Assembly: GCF_011694515.1 (NCBI RefSeq)
Contig: NZ_CP050192.1
Span: 3,916,172 to 3,980,171 of the forward strand
DNA length: 64,000 bases
Source: Mycobacterium sp. DL592
GTDB lineage: Bacteria; Actinomycetota; Actinomycetes; Mycobacteriales; Mycobacteriaceae
Reading direction: 5' to 3'
In this document: one piece after another, positions 51,295 through 61,317 of the stretch
Numbering within the stretch: position 1 is the stretch's first letter
How the letters are laid out: each line of letters starts with the position of its first letter
Notes under the pieces: generated by a model
Told to the model about the DNA's origin: nothing
The model's database searches: none
What the model saw: only the letters and a program-made list of their open reading frames with translations
Position numbers and translations under genes: made by a program

Positions 51295-52002
51295 ATGCAT
51301 CGTTCGCGTCTTCGGTCTCTCGTCGCGGTCCTGGCCGCACTGATGGCGGTCGCTCTCGTCGCCTCCTGCGGTTCTTCGGCACCCAAGGCGCGGTCGATCA
51401 CCCTGACCTTCATCCGGCACGGGGAGTCTCAGGCCAACAAGGACGGGATCATCGACACATCGGTGCCCGGGCCGTCGCTGACGGCGACCGGCGAGCAGCA
51501 GGCCGACTCGGTGGCCAATCGGCTGAAAAGCAATGGCTACGACGGGATCTACGCCTCGGAGATGGTACGTACGCAGCAGACGGCGGCCCCGATGTCGAAA
51601 GCACTGGGCGAGCCGGTGAACGTGCTGCCCGGCCTCAACGAGATCTCGGCGGGCTGGTTCAACGGCGCCAGCATGGACAGCGCCGCCGCGACGTACCTGG
51701 TGGCGCCGATGGACTGGATGCGCGGCTTCACCAACTTCAGCATTCCGGGATCGGTCAGCGGCACCGAGTTCAACAGCAAGTTCAGCTCCGCGGTGCAGCG
51801 GATCTACGAAAGCGGCGACACCAAACCCGTCGCGTTCTCCAGCGCCGCCTCGATCATGCTGTGGACACTGCTGAACGTGCGTAACGGCAAGGACAGCCTG
51901 GCCACCGACCACCCGCTGCCCAACACCGGCCGGGTCGTGATCACCGGCAACCCCGTCGACGGGTGGACGCTGGTCGACTGGGACGGCATCACTGAGTTCT
52001 AA
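51295..52002 (+). CDS. lpqD: LpqD-like histidine-phosphatase-fold lipoprotein
   Basis: Lipid-anchored envelope protein of the phosphoglycerate-mutase-like superfamily, 235 residues. Signal peptide MHRSRLRSLVAVLAALMAVALVASC with lipobox VASC (Cys 25). The catalytic-type RHGES is at about residues 39-43 in TLTFIRHGESQANKDG, and a SEMVRTQQTAAPM helix follows. The second superfamily His is not evident: the expected strand reads PVAFSSAASIML, with Ser where His normally sits. Enzyme activity is therefore doubtful. Corresponds to recalled Rv3390. Confidence 0.85.
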   Translation: MHRSRLRSLVAVLAALMAVALVASCGSSAPKARSITLTFIRHGESQANKDGIIDTSVPGPSLTATGEQQADSVANRLKSNGYDGIYASEMVRTQQTAAPMSKALGEPVNVLPGLNEISAGWFNGASMDSAAATYLVAPMDWMRGFTNFSIPGSVSGTEFNSKFSSAVQRIYESGDTKPVAFSSAASIMLWTLLNVRNGKDSLATDHPLPNTGRVVITGNPVDGWTLVDWDGITEF

Positions 52003-52010
52003 GCTCCGGT

Positions 52011-52413
52011 GTGGCCAACTTCAGCATGCCGTTGCGCGTGCGCTACGTCGAATGCGATATGCAGGGCCGAGCGTTCAACGGCCACTACCTGACCTGGGTC
52101 GACATGGCCCACACAGAGGCGCTGCGCGAGCTGGTGGGCGGCATCCAGATTCTGGTGGAACGCGGGATCGACGTGGTGGTGGCCGCCGCTGAGCTGCAGT
52201 TCCGGCGGCCGGCCGGGTTCGACGACGACCTGGTCATCGAGGTCGCCCTCGACCCACCGGGCCGGACGTCGCTGCGCAGCACCTATGTGATCCGGCGCGG
52301 CGAGGACGTGGGTGGCCGAGGCGACCATGATCCACGTCTGCGTCGATGCGACGACGTTCGAGAAGCGGCAGTGGCCGGACTGGTTCCGCAACGAGGTCGC
52401 CGCCGCGTCTTGA
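52011..52413 (+). pseudogene. Acyl-CoA thioesterase (4HBT hotdog), frameshifted
   Basis: Single-hotdog thioesterase related to the YbgC/FadM type. GTG 52011 reads VRYVECDMQGRAFNGHYLTWVDMAHTEAL, the catalytic N-terminal region, up to YVIRRGEDV. The frame then turns to nonsense-like Arg-rich sequence. Skipping one base in the GTGGGTGG run (52308-52315) restores VAEATMIHVCVDATTFEKRQ and ends WPDWFRNEVAAAS with TGA at 52411, a normal-sized ~133-residue protein. So there is a one-base insertion. It may be a real pseudogene or a read error in a G run. It sits between lpqD and acrA1. Confidence 0.75.
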
Positions 52414-52444
52414 CCGCAGCCTGCGGGCCGACCACGATGTCCCC

Positions 52445-54253
52445 ATGCGCTATGTCGTTACCGGCGGTACCGGGTTTCTTGGCCGCCGGGTCGCGGCCCG
52501 ACTGACGGCCCTCGACGACGCCGACGACGGGCCGGTCGAGCACGTCGTCAACTGCGCACCCGGGTCCACCGAAGAGGCCGTCGCGCTGGCTCGATCCACC
52601 GGCGCCCGGCTGCACCACGTGTCGTCGATCGCGGTCGCCGGTGATTACCGTGGCGAGTTCACCGAGGACGACTTCGACGTCGGCCAGCAGTTGCCCGGCG
52701 CCCAGCACCGCGCCGCGTTCGCCGCCGAACATCTGGTCCGCATGTCCGGGGTCGGGTTCCGGATCTACCGGACCGGCGTCGTCGTCGGCGACTCACACAG
52801 CGGAGAGTCCGACCGGATCGTCGGGCCGCTGCACTTGTTTCCGCTACTGGCCCGGCTGTCCGCGCTGCCGGCGATCACGCCGATCCTGCTGCCCGACATC
52901 GGCCGCGCCAACGTAGTGCCGGTGGACTTCGTCTGCGACGCCCTGGTCGAACTGATGCACGCTGACGGCTACGACGGTCAGACGTTCCACCTCACCGCCG
53001 ACGATACGGTCGGATTACGGCAGGTCTACCGCGCGGTGGCGCGCGAGGCGGGCCTCCCGCCGGTGCGCGGGTCGTTGCCGGCAGCTATCGGCGGGCCTGT
53101 GCTACATGCACGCGGCCGGGCAAAAGTGTTGCGGGACATGGCCGCAACGCAGCTCGGCGTCCCAACGGGAGCGCTGGATTCCGCCGATACGCCGACGACG
53201 TTCACCGCTGATCTGACGCGGGAAGCATTGGCGTCCAGTGGTATTCATCCGCCCGCGTTCCGCTCGTACGGCCCGGCACTGTGGCGCTACTGGGCGGCCC
53301 ACCTCGATCCGAAGCGGACCCGCACCGGCGACCCGGCCGGACCGCTGGTGGGCAGGCACGTGATCATCACCGGCGCATCCAGCGGCATCGGCCGCGCGTC
53401 GGCACTGGCGGTGGCGCAGCGCGGCGCCACGGTGTTCGCGCTGGCACGCAACGGGGCGGCGCTCGACGAACTGGTGGCCGAGATCCGCGCGGACGGCGGT
53501 CAGGCGTACAGCTTCAGCTGCGACGTCACCGACGACGAGTCGGTGGACACGACGATCGCCGAGATCCTGGGCCGCTTCGGCCACGTCGACTATCTGGTCA
53601 ACAACGCCGGCCGGTCGATCCGCCGTTCGGTGAGTGCCTCGACCGACCGCATGCACGACTACGAGCGGGTGATGGCGGTCAACTACTTCGGCGCGGTGCG
53701 GATGGTGCTCGCACTGCTGCCGCACTGGCGCGTGCGGCGTTTCGGGCATGTGGTCAACGTGTCCAGCGCCGGGGTGCAGGCACGCAACCCGAAGTACAGC
53801 TCCTACCTGCCGAGCAAGGCCGCACTCGATGCGTTCGCCGATGTGGTGGCCACCGAAACCCTTTCGGACAACATCACATTCACGACGATCCACATGCCGC
53901 TGGTGAAGACACCGATGATCGCGCCGTCGGGATGGCGCAATCCGGTGCCGCCGATCAGCGCCGAGCACGCCGCCGCGATGGTGGTGCGCGCCCTGGTCGA
54001 CAAGCCGGTCCGCATTGACACCCCGCTGGGCACACTGGCCGATGTCGGCCAGTACTTCACCCCCAAGCTGGCCCGGCGGGCCCTGCATCAGCTCTACCTC
54101 GGCTATCCGGACTCCCCTGCCGCCCGCGGTGAAGCTCCCGCCCCACCGCCGGCACGACCGGCCCGCGACCGGCCGCGCCGTCGGGTCGTGCGGTTGCGCA
54201 CACCACGGCCGGTGAAACGGGCGGTGCGGCTGGTTCCGGGCGTGCACTGGTGA
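52445..54253 (+). CDS. acrA1: Fatty acyl-CoA reductase-like two-domain SDR (AcrA1-like), reduced N-terminal domain
   Basis: Related to AcrA1 (Rv3391), with an N-terminal extended SDR fused to a C-terminal classical SDR, 602 residues. N-terminus MRYVVTGGTGFLGRRV; C-terminal GASSGIG at 310-316 and active site Tyr 454-x3-Lys 458 (YLPSK). In the first domain, the chain jumps from residue ~22 to the VVNCA strand (34-38), and the usual Tyr-x3-Lys place reads QHRAAFAAEHLV, so it looks shortened and without its catalytic pair. Starts at ATG 52445; the longer frame crosses the frameshifted gene. Role in wax/fatty alcohol synthesis is inferred from the family. Confidence 0.85.
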   Translation: MRYVVTGGTGFLGRRVAARLTALDDADDGPVEHVVNCAPGSTEEAVALARSTGARLHHVSSIAVAGDYRGEFTEDDFDVGQQLPGAQHRAAFAAEHLVRMSGVGFRIYRTGVVVGDSHSGESDRIVGPLHLFPLLARLSALPAITPILLPDIGRANVVPVDFVCDALVELMHADGYDGQTFHLTADDTVGLRQVYRAVAREAGLPPVRGSLPAAIGGPVLHARGRAKVLRDMAATQLGVPTGALDSADTPTTFTADLTREALASSGIHPPAFRSYGPALWRYWAAHLDPKRTRTGDPAGPLVGRHVIITGASSGIGRASALAVAQRGATVFALARNGAALDELVAEIRADGGQAYSFSCDVTDDESVDTTIAEILGRFGHVDYLVNNAGRSIRRSVSASTDRMHDYERVMAVNYFGAVRMVLALLPHWRVRRFGHVVNVSSAGVQARNPKYSSYLPSKAALDAFADVVATETLSDNITFTTIHMPLVKTPMIAPSGWRNPVPPISAEHAAAMVVRALVDKPVRIDTPLGTLADVGQYFTPKLARRALHQLYLGYPDSPAARGEAPAPPPARPARDRPRRRVVRLRTPRPVKRAVRLVPGVHW

Positions 54254-54300
54254 GGTGCCGTCCGAGAAGCAGCCTGAGCGCGTAGCGCCGACCCGGCCGG

Positions 54301-54306
54301 TATCGT
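54301..54306 (+). promoter_or_regulatory. Candidate -10 hexamer (TATCGT) for leaderless iunH
   Basis: TATCGT is followed by 7 nt and GTG 54314, with no Shine-Dalgarno. Confidence 0.5.
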
Positions 54307-54313
54307 TACCGCG

Positions 54314-55387
54314 GTGACGACGGGGAACGACCAGGTGGCAGGGCTGCCCGTCTTCGCCGATGTGGACACCGGCGTCGACGATGCGATGGCCCTGGTCTAC
54401 CTACTCGCCAGTGCCGACGCCGATCTGGTGGGCATCGCCTCCACGGGCGGCAACGTCGACGTCGACCAGGTGTGCCGCAACAACCTCGGACTGCTGGAAC
54501 TGTGCGAGGCCGGCGACATCCCGGTCTCGCGGGGCGCCGAGCAGCCGCTGGCTGACACGATGCGCACCGCCGAGGACACCCACGGTCCAGCAGGCCTCGG
54601 CTATGCCGAGCTCCCCGCTCACCGCCGCGAACTGACGTCCTACGACTCCGCCGAGGCGTGGGTGCGGGCCGCACACGCCTACCCCGGAGAGCTGATCGGT
54701 CTGGTGACCGGCCCGCTGACCAACCTCGCCCTGGCCGTGCGGGCCGACCCGCAGCTGCCGTCGCTGCTGCGCCGTCTGGTGATCATGGGCGGGTCCTTCG
54801 ACTACCGCGGCAACACCACCCCGGTGGCCGAGTGGAACATCAGCGTCGACCCGGAGGCCGCCGCCGAGGTGTTCGCTGCCTGGGGGCGGGCTGTGGAGTC
54901 GAATGCGATTGAACCGCATCAACTTCCGATCGTGTGCGGGCTGAATTTGACCGAGAACATCGCGCTGACGCCGGCGATCCTGAGCCGCCTGGCCGCTGCG
55001 GCGGAGTCGGCGACGGTGGCGATGAGTGTGCTCGATGCCAGGGGAACCCGGTCGGTGGCCGACAATCCGCTGATCCGCGCGCTCGAGGACGCGATGCGGT
55101 TCTACTTCGAGTTCCACTTCGACCAGGGCGAAGGGTTCCTGGCTCACCTGCACGACCCGCTGGCAGCAGCCGTCGCATTGGACCCGGGCGTCATCACCAC
55201 CCGGGCGGCGACCGTCGATGTAGAACTGACCGGGACGCTGACCCGGGCCATGACGATCGCGGACTGGAGCCGCCGCTGGGGACGGGAACCCAACGCGCAC
55301 ATCGGTGTCGGCGTGGACCCGGCGGCCTTCTTCGACCGGTTCATCGAACGAGTGGGGCCGTTCGCCCGGGCGCTGGGTCATTCGTAA
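54314..55387 (+). CDS. iunH: Inosine-uridine-type nucleoside hydrolase
   Basis: Hydrolyses nucleosides to base and ribose in salvage, 357 residues, Ca2+-dependent. The metal-binding signature FADVDTGVDDAMAL (DxDxxxDD) is near the N-terminus, followed by GIASTGGNVDVDQVCRNNL. VIMGGSFDYRGNTTPVAEWNISVDPEAA is the second substrate-loop landmark, and HDPLAAAVALDPG near the C-terminus carries the last Asp. GTG 54314 is supported by the -10 at leaderless spacing. Its end overlaps the convergent imuB end by about 10 bp. Corresponds to recalled Rv3393; the cyclopropane synthase cmaA1 recalled between acrA1 and iunH in M. tuberculosis is absent here. Confidence 0.92.
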   Translation: MTTGNDQVAGLPVFADVDTGVDDAMALVYLLASADADLVGIASTGGNVDVDQVCRNNLGLLELCEAGDIPVSRGAEQPLADTMRTAEDTHGPAGLGYAELPAHRRELTSYDSAEAWVRAAHAYPGELIGLVTGPLTNLALAVRADPQLPSLLRRLVIMGGSFDYRGNTTPVAEWNISVDPEAAAEVFAAWGRAVESNAIEPHQLPIVCGLNLTENIALTPAILSRLAAAAESATVAMSVLDARGTRSVADNPLIRALEDAMRFYFEFHFDQGEGFLAHLHDPLAAAVALDPGVITTRAATVDVELTGTLTRAMTIADWSRRWGREPNAHIGVGVDPAAFFDRFIERVGPFARALGHS

Positions 55388-56958
55388 ACCCCTTCCAGGT
55401 ACCACCGGCGCTGCCGATAACACAGCAGCAGCGCGGTTCCCGACTCCTCCCCGGCCTGCCCACCCACCAGCACCTGGGCTCGTGCCGTGTGTCCGGTATG
55501 GGATTGTCCGGCCTGGTCCCACCATCGTTCGTCCACCGGCCACGGGCCGGCCCACCACCTGAGCTCGCCGCGGTACTGGCCGTCGAGATGTGTCGGCTCG
55601 GCGGTGAACATTCCCCGGGCGGTCACCTTGACCGGATTGCCCTGCGCATCAAGAAGTTCCACCGGATCATCGAGCAGAACCGTAGGAGCCGGCTCCGGGA
55701 GCCGGCCCGGCCACGGCCGGTCCGGGTCGGCCCTGGGCACCTGTTCGTCACCCAGCGGGGTCAGGGTGATCCGCTCGGCCGGGCCCCGGCCGCCGGACAG
55801 CATCGGCAGCTGCACCGCCTCCTGGCCCAGCAGCCCCTGTACCCGGACCAGTGCGCGGCGGGCCCGCAACCGGTCCTCCTCCCCCACCCCACCCCACAGC
55901 GGCAGCTGAAGTGCTTCTGCGGAAACAACTTCCACCGGCTGCAGCCGCAACAGCGTCACCGGCGCACGCGGTCGGTCCTGTGGTTTGCGTTGATTGAGCC
56001 AGCCGTCGAGCTGCCAGCGCACCCGGTCGGCGGTGGCGTCCTCGGTCAGCGGTTCAGCACACCGCCACACCCGGGTCAGTTCACCGCCGTCGGCGGTGAC
56101 GGCGTGGATGGCCAGCCGGGTGCACCCGACACCGGCGGACTCCAGGCTGCGGTGCAGCGCCGCTGCCAGCGTCCGGCCGGCGAAGGCGGCGGCGTCGACC
56201 CGCTCGATGGGCGGATCGCAGTCGAGCACGGCGTCGAGTTCGGCAGGCACCTCCCGGCCCGAAGGTCCGCGCACCGGCTCCCCGCGCGCCAATCGGTGCG
56301 CGGCCACCGCGTCGGCGCCGAACCGGGAGGCCACATCGCTGCGGGACAATCCGGCGAACTGGCCGAAACTGCGAATACCCATCCGCCACAACAGGTCAGC
56401 CAGGTCGTCGCGGCCGGGGCCGGACAGGCTCGGCTCGGCGGCGAGCTGCCGGATGGACAGCGCCGAGAGGAACTCCGCGTCCCCGCCCGGTTCGATCATC
56501 CGACCGGCCTTGGCGGCGAACACCGCGGTCGCCAACTGGTCGGCGATCCCCACCTGGCATTCGACACCTGCGGCGGCGACAGCGTCGACCAGCCGTTCGG
56601 CGGCGTCCTGCTCGGAGCCGAAATACCGGGCCGCACCGCGGACAGCCAACACCAGCAGGCCGGGCCGCAGCACCTCGGCGCGGGGCACCACCTCGTCGAC
56701 CGCGGCCGTCACCCCTTCGAAGAACCGCGCGTCACGCGCCGGGTCGGCGGCGACCACATGCAACTGCGGGCAGCGGGCCTGCGACTCGCGCCGCCGCAGT
56801 CCGCGGCGCACCCCGGCCGCACGGGCCGCCGACGAGCAGGCGATCACCCGGTTGGCCAGGGTGACCGCTACCGGCGCGGTGGCCTCCAGCCCCGCCGCCA
56901 CCGCCGCAGCGACCGCGGGCCAATCCATGCACCAGATCGCCAGGACCCGGGCGGTCAC
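55378..56958 (-). CDS. imuB: ImuB, Y-family-like hub protein of the mutasome
   Basis: Catalytically dead Y-family polymerase relative that links the beta clamp, DnaE2 and ImuA' in damage-induced mutagenesis. 526 residues from GTG 56958, one base after the imuA' stop. The N-terminus reads VTARVLAIWCMDWPAVAAA and lacks the catalytic Asp/Glu pair of active Y-family enzymes. A central helix-hairpin-helix region includes DLLWRMGIRSFGQFAGL. The clamp-binding motif QLPLWG is at 351-356, as in M. tuberculosis ImuB. The C-terminal ~170 residues form the interaction domain. The longer frame to 57051 was rejected. Confidence 0.93.
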   Translation of the reverse strand: MTARVLAIWCMDWPAVAAAVAAGLEATAPVAVTLANRVIACSSAARAAGVRRGLRRRESQARCPQLHVVAADPARDARFFEGVTAAVDEVVPRAEVLRPGLLVLAVRGAARYFGSEQDAAERLVDAVAAAGVECQVGIADQLATAVFAAKAGRMIEPGGDAEFLSALSIRQLAAEPSLSGPGRDDLADLLWRMGIRSFGQFAGLSRSDVASRFGADAVAAHRLARGEPVRGPSGREVPAELDAVLDCDPPIERVDAAAFAGRTLAAALHRSLESAGVGCTRLAIHAVTADGGELTRVWRCAEPLTEDATADRVRWQLDGWLNQRKPQDRPRAPVTLLRLQPVEVVSAEALQLPLWGGVGEEDRLRARRALVRVQGLLGQEAVQLPMLSGGRGPAERITLTPLGDEQVPRADPDRPWPGRLPEPAPTVLLDDPVELLDAQGNPVKVTARGMFTAEPTHLDGQYRGELRWWAGPWPVDERWWDQAGQSHTGHTARAQVLVGGQAGEESGTALLLCYRQRRWYLEGVYE

Positions 56959-56959
56959 G

Positions 56960-57646
56960 TCAGCCGGTCCTCGACCGGATGGAGCGCCCGCTGGCCCGGA
57001 CCGACAACCGCACCCGGCTGATCCGCCCGCAGCCGGGCACCGGGACACCACTGCGCCCGGCGGTCATCTCATAGCCACGCACCCGCGCGTCGAGCCGGAT
57101 CGAGGCGCCGTGCCACTCTCCCCGCACGACCACCAGGGTGCAGCCCTTCTGCCGGGCCCGCGCCACCACGGCCCGCGCCCGGGTGGCGGTGACCGTACGA
57201 CCGGCCAGGCCGAGCACCACCAGGTCCATGCCGTCCATCAACACCGCGGCCACCTCGACAGGGTCGGTGCCCGGATCGGGGATCACCGCGATCCGGCTCA
57301 GGTCCGCACCCATCTCCGCGGCGGCGAGCAAGCCGAAATCCGGCACCCCGACCACGGCGACATGGCCACCGCCGGCGGTCACCGAAGCGGCCATGCTCAC
57401 CGGCAGCGACCTAGCCCCCGAGACCACTGCCACCGCACCGCGCGGCAACCCCCCGGGAAGCAGTGCAGCCAGCGATTCAGGGATCGGTAGCAAACATTCC
57501 GACGTCGGGAGCACCTCATCGGCACGCTCGGCGACCTGGCGGGTGACACCTACCTTGCCGGATACCGCAGCCATCTGCTTGCGGAGCTGTTGTAGCTGCT
57601 CAGCACGGTTAAATCGGTGTTCTTCCCGGGCAAGCGCCGCCGTCAT
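56960..57646 (-). CDS. imuA': ImuA', RecA-like mutasome accessory protein
   Basis: RecA-fold-related accessory factor for DnaE2-ImuB translesion synthesis, 228 residues. ATG 57646 has GGAGGTGGG upstream; the longer frame crosses the SOS box. Blocks: [27 protein letters not shown] (N-terminal helix), [16 protein letters not shown] (position of the Walker A in RecA but without GKT), and [28 protein letters not shown]. It ends with a basic tail. It is transcribed first in the imuA'-imuB operon, behind the LexA box at 57682-57697. Divergent from a class I aldolase. Confidence 0.9.
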   Translation of the reverse strand: MTAALAREEHRFNRAEQLQQLRKQMAAVSGKVGVTRQVAERADEVLPTSECLLPIPESLAALLPGGLPRGAVAVVSGARSLPVSMAASVTAGGGHVAVVGVPDFGLLAAAEMGADLSRIAVIPDPGTDPVEVAAVLMDGMDLVVLGLAGRTVTATRARAVVARARQKGCTLVVVRGEWHGASIRLDARVRGYEMTAGRSGVPVPGCGRISRVRLSVRASGRSIRSRTG

Positions 57647-57681
57647 CGCCCACCTCCAGCTGCGATCGAGAACCACTATGT

Positions 57682-57697
57682 TCGAAAATATGTTCGA
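57682..57697. promoter_or_regulatory. LexA (SOS) box of imuA'-imuB
   Basis: TCGAAAATATGTTCGA matches TCGAAC-N4-GTTCGA in 11 of 12 fixed positions. It lies 35 bp upstream of the imuA' ATG and about 104 bp upstream of the divergent aldolase ATG. Confidence 0.85.
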
Positions 57698-57800
57698 TAC
57701 TGTGAGTAAACACCCGGCCACCGACAGCGTCAAGCGCTCGGGAGTCCCCACATCGACTGATTCGACGCACCGACCCGAGGTTCGCAGGCACGATGAAACG

Positions 57801-58685
57801 ATGAACACCGAGCAGGCCGACAAGATCGCCCACGGTAACGGCTTCGTCGCCGCACTGGACCAGAGCGGCGGCAGCACCCCGAAGGCACTGAAGCTCTACG
57901 GCATCGCCGAAGACGCCTACTCCGGGGACGAGCAGATGTTCGATCTGGTCCACCAGATGCGCACCCGGATCATCACCAGCCCAAGCTTCGGCGGTGACCG
58001 CATCGTGGCCGCGATCCTGTTCGAAGACACCATGGACCGCGACATCGAGGGCCGCGCCAGCGCCGACTACCTGTGGAACGTCAAGAACGTCGTGCCGATC
58101 CTGAAGGTCGACAAGGGCCTGGCCGCCGAGGCGGACGGCGCGCAGGTGATGAAGCCGATCGGCGGCCTCGACGACCTGCTGGCGCGCGCGGTGGGCAAGG
58201 GCATCTTCGGCACCAAGATGCGGTCGGTCATCAAGCTTCCCGGCGGTGGGCTCGACGCGGTGGTCGAGCAGCAGTTCGAGGTGGCCGACCAGATCCTGGC
58301 CGCCGGCCTGGTGCCCATCATCGAACCCGAGGTCGACATCCACTCCCCCGGCAAGGCTGCCGCCGAGGACCAGCTCAAGACCGCGATCCTGCGCCACCTC
58401 GGCGCGCTCGCCGACGGTCGACAGGTGATGCTGAAACTGACCTTGCCCGACACCGACGACCTCTACCGCGACCTGGTCGATCACCCGAAGGTGATGCGGG
58501 TGCTCGCACTGTCGGGCGGCTACACCCGTGCTGAAGCCTGCGAGCGGTTGTCCCGCAACCACGGTGTGATCGCCAGTTTCTCCCGCGCCCTCACCGAGGG
58601 GCTGACCGCCCAGCAGAGCGACGCCGAGTTCGACAAGACCCTGGATGCGGCGATCGCCGAAATCGCCGCTGCCTCAGGGACTTAA
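57801..58685 (+). CDS. Class I fructose-bisphosphate aldolase
   Basis: Schiff-base aldolase, 294 residues, cleaving fructose-1,6-bisphosphate in glycolysis. ATG 57801 starts [30 protein letters not shown]; the longer frame crosses imuA'. The blocks [47 protein letters not shown] and [11 protein letters not shown] fit the short class I (FbaB-like fructose-bisphosphate aldolase 1) family; [12 protein letters not shown] supplies the Schiff-base Lys. M. tuberculosis uses a class II enzyme, so this is a fast-grower or environmental trait. Convergent with guaA. Confidence 0.9.
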   Translation: MNTEQADKIAHGNGFVAALDQSGGSTPKALKLYGIAEDAYSGDEQMFDLVHQMRTRIITSPSFGGDRIVAAILFEDTMDRDIEGRASADYLWNVKNVVPILKVDKGLAAEADGAQVMKPIGGLDDLLARAVGKGIFGTKMRSVIKLPGGGLDAVVEQQFEVADQILAAGLVPIIEPEVDIHSPGKAAAEDQLKTAILRHLGALADGRQVMLKLTLPDTDDLYRDLVDHPKVMRVLALSGGYTRAEACERLSRNHGVIASFSRALTEGLTAQQSDAEFDKTLDAAIAEIAAASGT

Positions 58686-58692
58686 CCGAAAA

Positions 58693-60261
<1,569 letters not shown>

Positions 60262-60267
60262 CGGCTC

Positions 60268-60273
60268 AGTCTA
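60268..60273 (-). promoter_or_regulatory. Candidate -10 hexamer (TAGACT) for leaderless guaA
   Basis: On the minus strand TAGACT lies 6 nt before GTG 60261. Confidence 0.5.
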
Positions 60274-60303
60274 GTGGCGAGGTTCGTGCTCAGCCCTCCG
60301 GTC

Positions 60304-60324
60304 GGCCGAAGGTAGCCTTCGGCC
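60304..60324. repeat. Perfect hairpin touching the esterase start codon
   Basis: GGCCGAAGG (60304-60312) and CCTTCGGCC (60316-60324) with a 3-nt loop end one base before ATG 60325. The TAGCCT hexamer (60313-60318) lies inside it, so it may be a promoter palindrome and not an RNA hairpin. Confidence 0.5.
60313..60318 (+). promoter_or_regulatory. Candidate -10 hexamer (TAGCCT) for leaderless esterase
   Basis: TAGCCT is followed by 6 nt and ATG 60325, within the palindrome at 60304-60324. Confidence 0.4.
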
Positions 60325-61317
60325 ATGAAGAAGGTGCTGGCCGGACTGGCTGTCGGCGCAATCGCAGTGGCGGCACGCAGGTACTGGGCCACCAGAGACG
60401 CGCTGGCCGCGGTCCCCGCGGACTTGCGCAATCCGCTGCTGCCGCTGTTGACGATGGATGTCACCGCCCGCGGGTTGCCCCTGAGCAGGCGTCTCTACGG
60501 ATTCAGCACCCGGCCGGGGCCCGGGGTCACCACGACGGAACGCCTGATCGACGGGCGGGTGCCCGCGTTGGTGTTCACGCCTAGCGCACCGGGCCAGCGC
60601 AAGCCGGGGATCCTCTACATCCACGGTGGCGGCATGATCATCGGCTCGCCCAAGACCGAGGCCATGGGTAGCGGGCACCTCGTCCGCGAACTGGATGCCG
60701 TCGCCGTCTCGCCGGACTACCGCCTGGCCCCCGAGCACCCGTTCCCGGCTGCGCTCGACGACTGTATGGCCGCACTGAACTGGATGCGCGACAACGCCGA
60801 CGAACTCGGCATCGACCCGGACCGCATTGCCGTCGCCGGATCGAGTGCCGGTGGTGGTCTGTCGGCCGCGGTCGCCCAGCGGGCGTACGACGAGGGCATC
60901 GTCCTGCGTGCCCAGGTGCTCGTCTACCCGATGCTCGACGACCGCACCGTCCTGCGCGACAACGGCGGACGCGGCCGATTCCTCTGGACACCGGAGTCCA
61001 ACCGGTTCGGCTGGACCGCTTATCTGGGTCGGCCGCCGCGGATGTCCGACGCACCGGCGTACGCCGCACCGGCCCGCCGCGAGGACCTGTCGGGTCTGGC
61101 CCCGGCCTGGGTGGGTATCGGCGATCTCGACCTGTTCTACGACGAATCAGTCGATTACGCGCAGCGTTTGACGGCCGCCGGTGTCGCATGTGAACTCGTC
61201 GCCGTTCCCGGCATGTACCACGGCGCGGACGGCCTGGCAGCAAAACACCCGGCTATGAAGGACTTTCGCCGCGGTGTCGTCGAGCACCTGCGGGCATATC
61301 TCAGCCCGCAGAGTTGA
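60325..61317 (+). CDS. Alpha/beta-hydrolase, hormone-sensitive lipase (HSL) family esterase
   Basis: Carboxylesterase or lipase of the HSL/LipN-like family, 330 residues. Motifs: oxyanion-hole HGGGMIIGSPKTE, nucleophile GSSAGGGLSAAVAQ, Asp in GIGDLDLFYDESVDYAQ and late His in VPGMYHGADG. A short hydrophobic N-terminus (VLAGLAVGAIAVAARR) may anchor it to the membrane. ATG 60325 has no Shine-Dalgarno; TAGCCT 6 nt upstream suggests a leaderless mRNA. It converges on choD with 17 nt of overlap. Confidence 0.88.
   Translation: MKKVLAGLAVGAIAVAARRYWATRDALAAVPADLRNPLLPLLTMDVTARGLPLSRRLYGFSTRPGPGVTTTERLIDGRVPALVFTPSAPGQRKPGILYIHGGGMIIGSPKTEAMGSGHLVRELDAVAVSPDYRLAPEHPFPAALDDCMAALNWMRDNADELGIDPDRIAVAGSSAGGGLSAAVAQRAYDEGIVLRAQVLVYPMLDDRTVLRDNGGRGRFLWTPESNRFGWTAYLGRPPRMSDAPAYAAPARREDLSGLAPAWVGIGDLDLFYDESVDYAQRLTAAGVACELVAVPGMYHGADGLAAKHPAMKDFRRGVVEHLRAYLSPQS

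Noticed and set aside
54934..57021. 695-residue plus-strand frame across iunH and imuB
   Set aside because: Spans two real genes on both strands; Arg/Gly/Pro-rich translation without motifs.
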